Assembly: GCA_002633025.1 (NCBI GenBank)
Contig: NMRB01000708.1
Location: 140,209-204,208 of the forward strand
DNA: 64,000 bases
Direction of reading: 5' to 3'
Source: Notospermus geniculatus
Taxonomy: Eukaryota; Nemertea; Pilidiophora; Heteronemertea; Lineidae
Each line of letters starts with the position of its first letter. Within the stretch, counting starts at the first letter, position 1. A program made the position numbers and the translations under genes. Shown here piece after piece: positions 1 to 10,742 of the stretch. Below the pieces are notes generated by a model. That model ran no database searches, was not told the DNA's origin, and was given only the letters and a program-made list of their open reading frames with translations.

Positions 1-680
1 CTGGCGGCGTAAATGGTTCACGTGGAAAGAGTTTGAAATAAAGAATGTTCGCAGGCAAACACACAAAACTGCCTTTGATACAAGTAGCCTGACACATTAA
101 AAAGTCAAATGAAGTTGTCATAGCCTACGCAAACGAAGTGCATTCAATTCAGGCCAACACACCGACTGAAAAACGTAAACAAAGCAACTCCCTCTCTATC
201 ATGATCGAACAAAACAGGCCTAACTCAGTACTCGCACAAGAAGGGTGAGTGATAATCCACTGCTCGTCATATTTAAAACAACGATCAAAACGCTCATACA
301 CCCTATCTTGCACCATGGCAAAAGATAGGGACTGACCTCAAAACCACTTCTAAATATAAATCCACATGTGCGTCCGCCCTTGAGCCCGAGATAGAATGTG
401 TGACCCCCGCATGGATTTTAGCCAACCAGAATCGTTTCTTAACTTTGAAATATCTACAAAACCACAAAATACCGAAAAAAAACGTATTAATCGTGAAATA
501 ATCACAAAAATAAATAGCCGGGACACCTCTAGGCATAAAAACTAACCTATCCCAGCTCGTTGTCTTGAGATACGCTGATGCTTTAGTGCCGAAAAATCCG
601 TTACAAGCTCAATTTGGACCGAATATAATGGTCACTTAAAGGGACTATAGGCCCACGTGAACCAATACTTCTTACATGAC
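1..680. other. Non-coding stretch, nothing recognised
   Basis: I see no convincing exon, RNA gene or terminal inverted repeat here. The short open frames have no family resemblance and no splice context. Confidence 0.5.
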
Positions 681-1077
681 GTGTGTTTAAAGACAATTTA
701 TCACGGATATTTTCCGGGCCACGAAAATCATTGTTTATTTATATTTTGTTGCTAGCGGGCCGCTGGCTGTCGATATTAGGAAGGTTTCGAAACCAAACGA
801 TAAACGTAAACGTTAACGACAACTTTATTTATTTTTGTACCGAAAATGCAATGCAAAATCTGGTTAATGTGAAGTATGAAAAATAACGTTGTCGTAAAGT
901 TTTGGTTTATCGTTTGATTTCGAAACCTCCCCATTTTCTCATACATTCATCATCAGTAAAATCCTCGTACAGGTTAATTCTCGGACGAAAATTTCTACCG
1001 TGCCTGTGAGGCAAATGTTCACGAAAACAAAAAAAATGCATCTGCTTCCACGCGCCACAGGTCGACGAATGGTCCTC
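681..1077. repeat. Dispersed repeat, copy 1 (paired with 10743-10975)
   Basis: This block and 10743-10975 are clearly homologous. Both share the segments around GCTAGCGGGCCGCTGGCTG and GGTCGACGAATGGTCCTC. Copy 1 is longer because a 155-bp hairpin element (778-932) sits inside it, while copy 2 keeps the uninterrupted site. The family identity of the host repeat is unknown. Confidence 0.8.
778..932. mobile_element. 155-bp hairpin MITE with 3-bp ATT target duplication
   Basis: The ends are inverted copies of GGTTTCGAAACCAAACGAT-type sequence, and the centre is AT-rich with TAAACGTAAACGTTAACG. It is flanked by ATT at 775-777 and 933-935. The homologous repeat at 10835-10837 has a single ATT and no insert, so the boundaries are directly readable. 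A 3-bp AT-rich duplication fits PIF/Harbinger-type transposition; that assignment is inference. A second family member is at 57272-57431. Confidence 0.85.
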
Positions 1078-1231
1078 TACAATTACAAGCGGACTCACTG
1101 GAGGTGCTCTTAGTTCCTCCAGCGATTTGGCCTGGCGACAGCGTCGCCGACAGCCTGGCGTCCTCCGTATTTGTGCTGCCAGCAGGCCGCTAGCTGTCGC
1201 GGTTTCTATGCGCTCTCAATCGACAAGTGGC

Positions 1232-1616
1232 GCTGAAAGGGTAAATTAATGTCCTGGGTATACACAAAGATTACCCAGGATCTCAATCTTCACTAAAACA
1301 ATACCCTGGGTGTAGTTTCGGTAGCCGAACATCACCCAGCGTCGTAGTATGACACCTGGATTCGAGGTTGTCTCGCCCGTGGTCACGAGACAGCCTGAAG
1401 AATGTCATGAACAGCTACACTCAACAAGTACCGCGGCGCGAGGCCGCGAGATTCCACGGGATATCTAAATCATAGGACTCGTTCCTAGGCACCGATTGCG
1501 GAAGCTGGGTAATGTTCGGCTACCGAAACTACACCCAGGGTATTGTTTTAGTGAAGACTGAGATCCTGGGTAATCTTTGTACATGTATATACCCAGGGCG
1601 ACATTTACCCTTTCAG
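1232..1616. mobile_element. 385-bp inverted-repeat element (CTGAAAGGGTAAAT ends)
   Basis: Arms of about 113 bp at 1232-1344 and 1504-1616 are inverted copies of each other. They begin CTGAAAGGGTAAAT and contain repeated CCTGGGTA and GGTAGCCGAAC words. Single-arm copies are at 2516-2622 and 40519-40625, the latter at the edge of the duplicated zinc transporter block. No transposase is present. Confidence 0.75.
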
Positions 1617-2390
1617 CACAAGTGGCCGCATAGAACCTCCGCTAAGTCACTATCGACCGACCCCGCTAGTCACTAGCGGAGTTTCTATGCGGCCACCCCT
1701 GGTATCTGCATAAGACCCGACCAATTAGGTTTTCGAATTTGATCCTTCCAGGATGCCGGCCAGCATGCCCCAGCCGCATCGTGCTTAAAAACGGATGTCC
1801 TGTCTGCAGTTGCTGAGGTAAATTATAAAGTACATGTGTACGTAAGTCACGTAGCATGAAGGATAAGACAGAAAAACAAGAGAAGGACATCGGAGTGATT
1901 TCAATAGTTTCCGATGAGAAGTTTACTACTCTAGAGCTACTTAACTGTGACCTTGACCTCTGACCTCGAGAAGTATTGCGTAACTGGAACAAGGATCCTT
2001 GATTAAACCTATAGGGGATGGTTAATGCAGGCTTCTATTTACTTTTCCCCTGAAATTCTGAGTCGATTTGCATTTTGGAACTGTTTGACCTTGACCTTGA
2101 CCTCTGACCTTCAAGGTCATTTCGTAATCTGACAGGTCATCCTTGATAACCTAGGTGCAGGTGAAGGTTTTAGGCTTCTACCGTCACCAGATTCTGACTT
2201 ACGTCATATTATCAAATTTGAATATCAAATCTCACCATGGTATCAGCAAATATAATGCAACCGAAAAACTTCGTTCCTACAAGAGCGACAGACCTGGAAA
2301 TGTGACCTATCCTCGGGTAACATGACCTGAGCTACAAGATGGAATGAAAATTTCCGGTCCCCGATACCTCATGGTGAAATTGATATATAG
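1376..2390. repeat. Tandem 1-kb repeat, unit 1
   Basis: This unit is followed directly by a second copy at 2391-3405, with an offset of about 1.0 kb and a few substitutions and small indels. It contains a solo arm of the CTGAAAGGGTAAAT element, a short foldback (GCATAGAA...TTCTATGC, 1621-1698), and clusters of TGACCT half-sites at 1947-1972 and 2086-2119. A 108-codon antisense frame shared by both units shows no protein family signature and I do not call it a gene. Confidence 0.85.
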
Positions 2391-3405
2391 CCCGTGGTCA
2401 CGAGACAGCCTGAAGAATGTCATGAACAGCTACACTCAACAAGTACCGCGGCGCGAGGCCGCGAGATTCCACGGGATATATAAATAGGACTCGTTCCTAG
2501 GCACCGATTGCGGAAGCTGGGTAATGTTCGGCTACCGAAACTACACCCAGGGTATTGTTTTAGTGAAGACTGAGATCCTGGGTAATCTTTGTATATACCC
2601 AGGGCGACATTTACCCTTTCAGCACAAGTGGCCGCATAGAACCTCCGCTAAGTCACTATCGACCGACCCCGCTAGTCACTAGCGGAGTTTCTATGCGGCC
2701 ACCCCTGGTATCTGCATAAGACCCGACCAATTAGGTTTTCGAATTTTATCCTTCCAGGATGCCGGCCAGCATGCCCCAGCCGCATCGTGCTTAAAAACGG
2801 CTGTCCTGTCTGCAGTTGCTGAGGTAAATTATAAAGTACATGTGTACGTAAGTCACGTAGCATGAAGGATAAGACAGAAAAACAAGAGAAGGACATCGGA
2901 GTGATTTCAATAATTTCCGATGGGAAGTTTACTACTCTAGAGCTACTTAACTGTGACCTTGACCTCTGACCTTGAGAAGTATTGCGTAACTGGAACAAGG
3001 ATCCTTGATTAAACCTATAGGGGATGGTTAATACAGGCTTCTATTTACTTTTCCCCTGAAATTCTGAGTCGATTTGCATTTTGGAACTGTTTGACCTTGA
3101 CCTTGACCTCTGACCTTCAAGGTCATTCCATAATCTGAAAGGTCATCCTTGATAACCTAGGTGCAGGTGAAGGTTTTAGGCTTCTACCGTCACCAGATTC
3201 TGACTTACGTCATATTATCAAATTTGAATACCAAATCTCACCATGGTACCGGTATCAGCAAATATAATGCAACCGAAAAACTTCGTTCCTACAAGAGCTA
3301 CAGACCTGGAAATGTGACCTACCCTCGGGTAACATGACCTGAGCTACAAGATGGAATGAAAATTTCCGGTCCCCGATACTTCGTTCATGGTGGAATTGAT
3401 ATATC
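2391..3405. repeat. Tandem 1-kb repeat, unit 2
   Basis: Second copy of the unit at 1376-2390. The half-site cluster recurs at 3092-3125. Unit 2 has extra bases such as GGTACC near 3244 and lacks the CATGTA near 1581, so the copies have diverged slightly. They could be a true tandem duplication or unmerged haplotypes. Confidence 0.85.
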
Positions 3406-4400
3406 AAAAGTTGAGATTTTGTCCGTCACACTTTTGTTTCTTGAATAACTTGTCTCCGACGCCAGGTAGAGCACTAGTAACAAGTTCCTTCCCTATGTTC
3501 ATGGCCCCTGGCGAGATATTGGCACCAAGAAATTTATTCTCCAGGGTCAGCATCATAATGATATTGATACCTGTACATGTATATCAAATTTGATATTTTG
3601 ACATATCGGGAGATACGTCACTGCAAGCGACTTGAAACTGGTATCACAACATCATAGCTCATCCACAGATGTTACCATGCTAATTTAAGTTTGGTGTATA
3701 CGTCACATTTCGCCGCCGCCTGGTTGCCCAGCTGCTGACTCAAGCCGAGCGTGATGGAATCACGACGTCGCCCCTGTTCCGCTTTCTGTCGCCAGGCCAA
3801 ATCTCCTCGGAATTTCAGGAGAACATGATTTAGAAGCCTGAATTAACCATCCCGATAGGTTTAAGTAGGGATCCTGTTCCAGTTATGCAATACTCCTCAA
3901 GGTCAGAGGTCAAGGTCACAGTCAGCCATCACAAATAACACGAGACAGAATCTGGTGATGGTGGAAGACCAAAACTTTCATCTACACCTACGTTATCGAG
4001 GATGAGTTTTCAGATTATGCAATGACCTTGAAGGTCAGAGGTCAAGGTCAAACAGTTCTAAAGTTCAAATCTGCTCAGAATTTCAGGGGAAAACTAATTA
4101 GAAGCCTGCATTAACCCATCCCCTATTGATTTAACCAAGGATCCCTGTTCCAGCTAGGCAATACTTCTCAAGGTCAGATGTCAAGGTCACAGTTAACTGG
4201 TTCTATGTAGTAAACTTCTCATCGGAAACCATTGACATCGCTCCGATGTCCTTCTCTTGTTAGCACATGTGTTCAAAGTTTTGTTTCCTTTCTTTTTCCA
4301 GTTCTGGCCGCCGGTAGGCGTAGAGATCTCACATCACGGACTTAGTTATGAACGACGTCAGGATGTGATGCCTATTGGGCAATTTAATAAAACATAAATA
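3406..4400. repeat. Inverted, diverged relatives of the tandem 1-kb repeat
   Basis: From about 3830 to 4260 the sequence is an inverted, more diverged relative of the preceding units, present as two sub-copies around 3830-4000 and 4080-4260. AAGGTCA direct repeats recur at 3897-3920, 4023-4050 and 4168-4190. No coding sequence is seen. Confidence 0.65.
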
Positions 4401-4434
4401 ATTCAAGAAAATGTCTCATTGTTTGTTTTGCGTA

Positions 4435-4625
4435 CCAGTTGAAAAAACGAGGACCCCCCAACCGGAATTGAACCCGAAATGTAATGTACCAGGCCCGTAG
4501 CCAGCTTAGGGACAAGTGTCGGTCCCATTCGATTCTCAGCTTGGCCACCCGGTGGCCAAAAACGAAAATCGAAAAAGCGCACTAACCCCTGAACTAAATT
4601 TTTGTCATAGGTGCACCTATGTAAC
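4435..4625 (-). repeat. tRNA-like (SINE-type) sequence
   Basis: Read on the minus strand there is an A-box-like segment (TTCAGGGGTTAGTG) and, after an unusually long spacer, a B-box-like segment (GGGTTCAATTCC). It does not fold as a functional tRNA. A SINE remnant is the likeliest explanation, but support is weak. Confidence 0.3.
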
Positions 4626-4769
4626 ATGACATATGTAACATGTTTTTGATTTGACATATTTACAAGGTCACAGACGTCAACTGCTCAGGCTCCTGAAACT
4701 TGGTACATCTATACCCCTCGGTCGGATGACCAAATCACACCAGGTTTCAGTCCGATTCGATTCTTGGCT

Positions 4770-5175
4770 TGGCCACCAGTCGCGGTGTTTGTTTACATTC
4801 AGTTGGGGCGCCATGACAGTTGGTCCTCAATATCAAGCACCATTTTGAGAAAAAGGCGAAAGAAGGATTTTAGTTTAATGGGAAATGCATTAGACAGCCA
4901 AACGTCGGAGGCGTATTCTGCAAAATCGCCCCTTCGAAATCAATGTGAATAGTACAAAATGTACATCTTGACTGACTGAATTTGAAAACATCATTGGCCC
5001 ATTTTAACAAATTTTTAATGGAACCTCTTCCCCAGTGTTTACATGTACGTTCGCATATTTGCACAGGTGTTGCATATGGCTGGGGCACGGCTTTGCCTGG
5101 GGGCTAGATTTACTCTTTATGGGAGGTACCACCAAAAATGTAAACAAACCCCGCGATCCATTTGCTTTAACTTTT
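4770..5175. repeat. Dispersed repeat flanked by TTTGTTTACA words
   Basis: The segment is delimited by GTTTGTTTACAT at about 4789 and TGTAAACAAACCCCGCG at about 5140. Inverted relatives occur at 7760-7950 and 8425-8630, where the same words are interrupted by TTAA-flanked inserts. Both the ACTCTTTATGGGAGGTACC and TACGTTCGCATATTTGC portions are shared. Confidence 0.65.
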
Positions 5176-5339
5176 GTCTAGCAGTAGCTCCTTGATTGTA
5201 GAATGTTTTAACCAGGATGTAGATACCTTCTCCATGCACTGCGTGTCAAATTTTGACTATGAAAAATTAACCAAGCCTGAAACCAAGTGTTGCCCTGGAA
5301 CATTTCAATTAACATTTGTCATTTGTTCTGATAATAAGC

Positions 5340-5425
5340 AAAAAGTCAATCTCCAGAATTCACGAATTTTCGACCCCAACCGGGGTCTTTTTCAAGTGGA
5401 ACTTTACAATCTGAAACTCTAGAAA
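5340..5425. repeat. Dispersed repeat with internal GACCCCAACCGGGGTC palindrome
   Basis: The segment with GACCCCAACCGGGGTC, TGGAACTTTACAATC and GAAACTCTAGAA is shared by three places: here, 9450-9600 and 25300-25470. The longer copies also share AGACTGAGCT and CCAAACAGGACG. The family is unknown to me. Confidence 0.65.
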
Positions 5426-5429
5426 AGGG

Positions 5430-6390
5430 TCTTTTGTGCTATTCTGTATCTTGTGTCATTTGTTCTGGTACATTCAGCCACATTTCGTTTCCGACTTGAA
5501 AACAGCCAGATGTAGTTTATTGCATCTGTTGCTTCTTTTGTTAGGGCAGACAGCAAGTCATGAATAAATGAATTAATCAAGTGGGTATACAATGCAACGA
5601 TTTTTTATAGAATATGAGATCACCTCATTCAGTTGCCATTCGTTTGTTGACAAAGGAATAGGTAGGTTGGTTTGCTACATTTCTGTCTGTCTTTCGCTAT
5701 TCTTCATTTCGTTAACCTTTTCGCCAAACTTACTACTGTTCATTCCAAATCCCAGTGGCGCGAGGTTTTCAGCCGATATCTCCGCAACGGCTGGGTCAAA
5801 TTCGATATACCATACGTCAATTAACTTGTCTTTCTTGCCGGTATCTTTCTGCTATCTTCATATTTCGCGTAACGCCTGCATAACGGATCCCTTTCTCAAA
5901 ACCCATTTTATTTCGCTATGCTGTTCAGTGCAGTTTACACGTGCACGATGCATTGCGTAATTTCAAAATGGGCGCCATTTCGGCCGCAAACACGAACTGT
6001 GATTTGTGAAAGAACTTTTTTCTGTCACGTTTTTCGGGAAAATGACAGTGATGATGGCTGTACCGCCAAGAAAGACAAGTCGATTGAGGTATGTTTCATC
6101 AAAATCGGTCCAGTCGTTGCGGAATTATCGTTGATAAACCTCGCGCCAATCGGAACTGGAATGGAGAGTAGTCGATGATGAAATAGGTTCAGAATTGTTC
6201 ATGATGTGTGTCTAAAGGCCGCCGTACACGATACAATTTTTTTGCAACGAAATGTTTTGTAGGAATTTATTTTACCGTGTACGACGGCAAACGTCGTACA
6301 CGGTAAAAGAAATATCCGAAATGAGGTGACGGGGTCGGCGTATAATGTTACACAAGTAACGTTATGCGTTAGTGTAACATTAGTGATGTT
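5430..6390. other. Non-coding stretch with a small foldback
   Basis: No exon is recognised. At about 6217-6308 there is a small inverted-repeat element built from GCCGCCGTACACGAT and its imperfect complement, resembling the ACACGATCAA-type MITEs further right. Confidence 0.4.
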
Positions 6391-6532
6391 AAGAAACCAT
6401 ACGTTAACACTAACGCTAACGTTATTGACATCATTTTGATGTCACATTGAATGAATCTGTTGTATTTCTTCGGGAGTGACGTCATTTTGACGTAATTAGC
6501 GTTAGCGTTAGCGTTAACGTATGGTTTCGTAA
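6391..6532. mobile_element. Hairpin MITE with GTTAACGCTAACG-type arms
   Basis: AAACCATACGTTAAC at the left is mirrored by GTTAACGTATGGTTT at the right. Stacked CTAACG units precede an AT-rich centre. A related, shorter hairpin is at 29570-29661 in the zinc transporter gene. Confidence 0.7.
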
Positions 6533-6912
6533 ACTCACTACTATGCGTCGGTGTAACGTTATGAGTTCTAACATGCCCCACTACTCTGTCAAGACGGGAC
6601 TCAGTCATGTAGGCTCAGCAAGTCTTACCCTTGCCCTTGAGCTAAACACACAAAAAACACTTTTTGTATTAAAACCCCAAAAGGATGATCCAGAATGGGG
6701 ACACCATTTTTCTGTCTGGAACAACTTTTCTAAATTTTATAATATGATGAAATAGATATTTAAAGGCGTTTTCGTTTATTGCTGGCTACCAACACACATG
6801 TATTTGGCAAAAAAGGCTTCGAGTCAGGACGCTCAAATTTATACTGTATTTACGTCCGATGACTCGTCAACAAATTATATCATGCCTGATGGATTATCTT
6901 CCAGACATAAAC

Positions 6913-6994
6913 ATGGGGTTGAAGAAAGCAGCGACATTTCTGGTGGTAGTATGCCTTATGATAATGGTCACCGATGCTCTTGTGTTAGAAAATG
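6913..6994 (+). CDS. Probable first coding exon of a secreted protein (signal peptide)
   Basis: An ATG opens 27 codons that read as a textbook signal peptide: MGLKKA, a hydrophobic core (TFLVVVCLMIMV), then a polar ALVLEN stretch with a plausible cleavage site after Ala-22. The frame runs directly into a consensus donor, G|GTAAGT, at 6995, leaving phase 1. About 150 bp upstream is a TATA-like ATATTTAAAGG. The mature protein cannot be identified because only this exon is clear; a candidate next exon of matching phase is at 10126-10173. The exon is too short for homology to be decisive, so it may be a spurious but attractive combination. Confidence 0.45.
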
Positions 6995-7182
6995 GTAAGT
7001 GTTAACCTTCATTTACTACCCTTTACTCTTTTATTTAAGCATTTTTTACATGAAATTGTCCAGGGACCATGTGCTCACCTGGGTGTAAATGAATGAATGA
7101 CATTTCGGTCATTCCATGTCATGTCAACCAGTCAGCCCACGCGACCGACTCAAACTTCGGTCATGTTCATGCTTTGGGTACG

Positions 7183-7759
7183 TTAAAGCACCACGGTATT
7201 GCCACTTTCTGTCGACAGCTGGCGCCACCGGGACCATTCTCCAATACTGTAGTGAAGCCTTTCGCCCCAATGTTGGAGAATGTATGATTACACTACAATG
7301 TACGTATTAGCATGCGTAGTTTACCAAGTCATCAATAGAGGTCTCCCTTAACGCGGGTAGGTGTAACGCAGGATTGGGAAGCATTCGGAACTTCCGAAGG
7401 CAACTGCTCGGCAATTTCAGTTTCTGTGGGTTTGGATGCGGTCGCCTCATCACACCCTGCGTATGAACGAAATAGGTCACACAAAGACGTTGCGATATTG
7501 ATCAATAATTGGCAGATTAGGTGAGATATCGGTAAGTTTATATATAATATGCCTCAACTTATCCAGGAAATAAGGTTGGATATCTTAGCAGGCCAAAATT
7601 CGGCGAAAATAGTCCCACGGTCGGTCACGTGGGTTTGTTGATAACAACATGGCTGCCTTGGACTTGTGACCGAGGTGAAATGCGCCGCCCAGTGGATAGA
7701 TAAGCAGTTCGCCTCTGGTCGTTCCGAATGGATTGGGAAGCAATACTGTGGTCCTTTAA
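7183..7759. mobile_element. TTAA-flanked inverted-repeat element, interrupted copy
   Basis: The left end TTAAAGCACCACGGTATTGC and right end GCAATACTGTGGTCCTTTAA are inverted. The uninterrupted relative is 8630-8847. This copy is split by another transposon at 7382-7730. TTAA at both outer ends fits a piggyBac-type target site, but the terminal bases do not match the usual piggyBac start, so the superfamily is unassigned. Confidence 0.8.
7382..7730. mobile_element. 349-bp element with 10-bp target duplication, nested
   Basis: The ends CATTCGGAAC and GTTCCGAATG are exact inverted repeats. They are flanked by the 10-bp direct repeat GATTGGGAAG at 7372-7381 and 7731-7740. The sister element at 8630-8847 has one slightly diverged copy of that site and no insert. 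A 9-11-bp duplication is typical of Mutator-like elements; there is no transposase here, so it is non-autonomous. Confidence 0.8.
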
Positions 7760-7969
7760 AGCAAATGGCTCGCGGGGTTTGTTTACATTTTTGGTGGTAC
7801 CTCCCATAGATAGTGAATCTAGCCTCCAAGCAAAGCCGTGCTCCAGTCATATGCAAAACCTGTGCAAATATGCGAACGTAAACACTGGGGACGAGGTTCC
7901 ATTAAAAATTTGTAAAAATGGGTTAATGACGTTTTCAAATTCAGACCCCTAGCTGGAGGCCAAGAATGG

Positions 7970-8425
7970 GCAGCGCGGACCAAGCTGGCTTTGGGGCACT
8001 TGGGGCAAAAGAAGGGGATTTTTACCCGATACCGTGGGTTGTAGGCCTACACTAGACATTCTGGACTTTCTTCGCGGCATCGTTGGGCTTCCATTGCATC
8101 CGAAGCCTTACAGAACAAAAGTCTTGCGCAAACACTAATCACGCATAATGAAAGTGCGTGTAGGGGCAAGCGTGTTTATCAAAGTATAATTGCTTGAGAC
8201 TGGATCTGGGCAGAGATTTTGCATCTGATGTTGATCTTAACTTCGTCAGCGAGGTACAGATGGCAGAACTGGGGGCGGGAGCGAGTTCGCGCGGTTTTGG
8301 GGCAGGGCGGTTGAAAAGGAAATGCAGGGCGCATCAGGCAACAATTTTGGGGGCAGGGCACAATTCTCAGTTATTTTTTAAGACAGGGCGCAGCGCCCCT
8401 CTAGAAATGCCTAGCTAGGGGTCTG
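7970..8425. other. Non-coding stretch rich in GGGGCAGGGCG-type words
   Basis: There are repeated GGGGCA and GGGCAGGGCG words and no coding signal. It lies between the arms of the TTTGTTTACA repeat. Confidence 0.4.
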
Positions 8426-8629
8426 CAATTTAGTCAGGCAAAATGTACATTTTGTGCAATTCACATTGATTTTGAAGCGGCCGATTTTGCAGAATACGCC
8501 TCCGAAGTTTGGCTGTCTAATGCATTTCCCATTAAACTAAACATCCTTCTTTCGCCTTTTTCTCAAAATGACGCTTGAAATTGAGATGGCGCCCAACTGA
8601 ATGTAAACAAACCCCGCGAGCCATTTGCT

Positions 8630-8847
8630 TTAAAGGACCACGGTATTGCGACTTTCTGTCGACAGCCGGCGCCACCGACACCATTCTCCAATACTGTAGT
8701 TAAGCCTTTCGCCCCAGTGTTGGAGAATGTATGATTACACTACGATGCACGTAATAGCATGCGTGGTTTACCAAGTCGTCAATAGAGGTCTCCCTTAACG
8801 CGGGTAGGTGTAACGCAGGATAGGAAAGCAATACTGTGGTCCTTTAA
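8630..8847. mobile_element. 218-bp TTAA-flanked MITE, intact copy
   Basis: TTAA followed by AGGACCACGGTATTGC at the left, with the mirrored GCAATACTGTGGTCCT then TTAA at the right. The interior contains CATTCTCCAATACTGTAG and its near-inverse, so it is a small foldback. It interrupts the TTTGTTTACA repeat. Confidence 0.85.
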
Positions 8848-8849
8848 TT

Positions 8850-9430
8850 ATGGCATCTGTTGGTATTGGCAAACAAAATGCCACGCCCACTTTGGGAAAC
8901 ACAAATGATGAGGGAATGTCCGTCTTCCCCACCGAAACGTGGTGGACTTCCTCAGGGCATTGAGGGAGGGTACGACCGTGAATGACCTGAGATTCTCAGG
9001 ATGTGACAGAGGGTATTTCCTCGATCTTCAAACAATAAAACAAACTTTTTTTGCGAATAACTCAACGTTATTATGTAGATCAATTCGTTATGATTGATAA
9101 TAACCAGTCAGGAGGTCAACAGAGGCTGCAGGAACTTCTACAAACTCGCTCCCAAGTTGAAATTTTTTGGTGGTTTTCGGCGTTATGCATAATGCACTAT
9201 TTTTACACCGGAATCCCTATTTGCTTGAAGCTGCCGATAGAGGACGCAGTGGTATGAATTCCTGTTCTAACAGTCGTGTAGTGTGACTTCTCGCCGGGAT
9301 TTTCGTACACACGGGTTTGGAAAAACACGGTATTTTTATGTAGTGTAACCATGATTCATGGACCATATATCAGAAGAACAAATACATGTAACAAATTAAA
9401 ATGAGTTCCTGAGTATGATTATGATAAACA
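8850..9430. other. Non-coding stretch, nothing recognised
   Basis: I found no exon, RNA gene or repeat I can name. Confidence 0.4.
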
Positions 9431-9434
9431 AAAA

Positions 9435-9600
9435 GGCAATTTCCAGAGTGTGTTTGCGAATTTTCGACCCCAACCGGGGTCTTCTTCAGGCTGGAACTTT
9501 ACAATCCGAAACTCTAGAACAGACTGAGCTGAAACCCAAATGTAGATATGAAGTATCCCATCCAAACAGGACGTGACAGCAATTAAGGAAAGAAAATAGT
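9435..9600. repeat. Dispersed repeat with GACCCCAACCGGGGTC palindrome, copy 2
   Basis: Longer homologue of 5340-5425 and 25300-25470. It shares CTTCTTCAGGCTGGAAC-type sequence, AAACTCTAGAA and CCAAACAGGACG. Confidence 0.7.
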
Positions 9601-10125
9601 ACAAGCCCCAAAAGTTAGTTGCTCAAACTAACAGAAATGTAGTTAGTGAATGTAAGGCTTGACTAGGCTGAAGGGAAGGGGTATATAAAATATAGCTTGG
9701 AGGAATTAAACTAACAGTATAATTATACTAACAGTACAATACCCCCAAGACTATAGTAAGAGTAATTTATATTAAACAAATGATGAGGAAGTGATAACAA
9801 ATTAGGCCTAGAAAAAGAAATGAAGAGCAAGATAATAAGAAATGAAGGGGCAACAGTAAAGAAAGGAAGACTAGGTGAACGGCAGCTACAAAAGCCTGAC
9901 CAACGAAAATTTAGAAACAGGTAATGGAAGACAAAGGCCTAAAAAGAGGAACCCTGTCCTCCAAGGAAAAGGGCCTACTAAAGGGAAAAGAGGGGTTGCA
10001 AAGCACTGACCAGCAAACAAAATAGGAGAAGAGCAATGGAAGACAAGGCCTACGGTCAAAATCTCAAGGTCAAAACATTCTCACATACCTTTATACATGT
10101 ATATTGTCTGATCTTTATTTTTCAG

Positions 10126-10173
10126 AGAGGCCACAGCGATACGTTCAACGTACAGCTGAGCGTGTTAAGCGTA
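10126..10173 (+). CDS. Candidate 48-nt internal exon, arginine-rich
   Basis: A pyrimidine-rich tract and acceptor (TTTATTTTTCAG) is followed 48 nt later by a GTAAGT donor. Entering in phase 1, as the exon at 6913-6994 requires, it reads E-RPQRYVQRTAERVKR and leaves in phase 1. The dibasic KR end would suit a processed peptide. The evidence is only splice consensus and phase compatibility across about 3 kb of repeat-rich intron, so a chance match is quite possible. Confidence 0.25.
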
Positions 10174-10276
10174 GTAAGTATCCAGAAATAGAGCACAAAG
10201 GCGACACACAAAATATGATATAAAAGCAGAGCAGTATTTTGCAAGAAAGTGTCTGCCTGACGAAGACCCCGATTGG

Positions 10277-10544
10277 CAGTGGCGGATCCAAGGGGGGCGT
10301 GCCCGGCGCACGCCCCCCCCCCGTCCAGCCGCCGAGCAGCAAAAATTTTCGAAGCCATATAATCAGCCCCCTAATTTTCAGTAAAAAGAAAGTTCAATTT
10401 GGCCTGCCCAGGTGCCAGGAAATCGCGTTTCCGGCACTTTTACCCCCAAAGTTTTGTAGCTTCGCGCCTTCGGTGCTCAGGGACTGGGGTTTGCCCATTC
10501 CACGCCCCCCCCTCCCCGTTCGGCAAGTCCTGGATCCGCCACTG
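10277..10544. mobile_element. CAGTGGCGGATCC-ended element with 5-bp ATTGG flanks
   Basis: The left end CAGTGGCGGATCC and right end GGATCCGCCACTG are inverted. They are flanked by ATTGG at 10272-10276 and 10545-10549. The interior is G/C-run rich. A relative with GGCGCGGATCCAG-type ends begins at 63783 and reaches the window edge. The superfamily is not certain. Confidence 0.8.
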
Positions 10545-10742
10545 ATTGGGGTCAAAAATGTGCAAAAACTCTGGAGGACGACCTCTGCTTTTATTTCGTA
10601 AGCATGGTAAGGATTTACATTCAGTCGAACTTTAGCTCATATTTTCGGCTGCAGTTCTTAACCAGCAAATTACGAATATTTGAAGTAAAAACATTTGTTT
10701 CTTTGTCCAGTGTGTAGCCACACAACAATAACTGCTTCTTAA

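Noticed and set aside
1666-2998. A 108-codon frame present twice at 1666-1992 and 2672-2998 (-)
   Set aside because: It is duplicated because the DNA is a tandem repeat. It shows no domain and the frame overlaps half-site arrays and a foldback.
10239-10601. A 120-residue plus-strand frame rich in Pro and Ser
   Set aside because: It is largely the interior of the CAGTGGCGGATCC transposon and has no domain.
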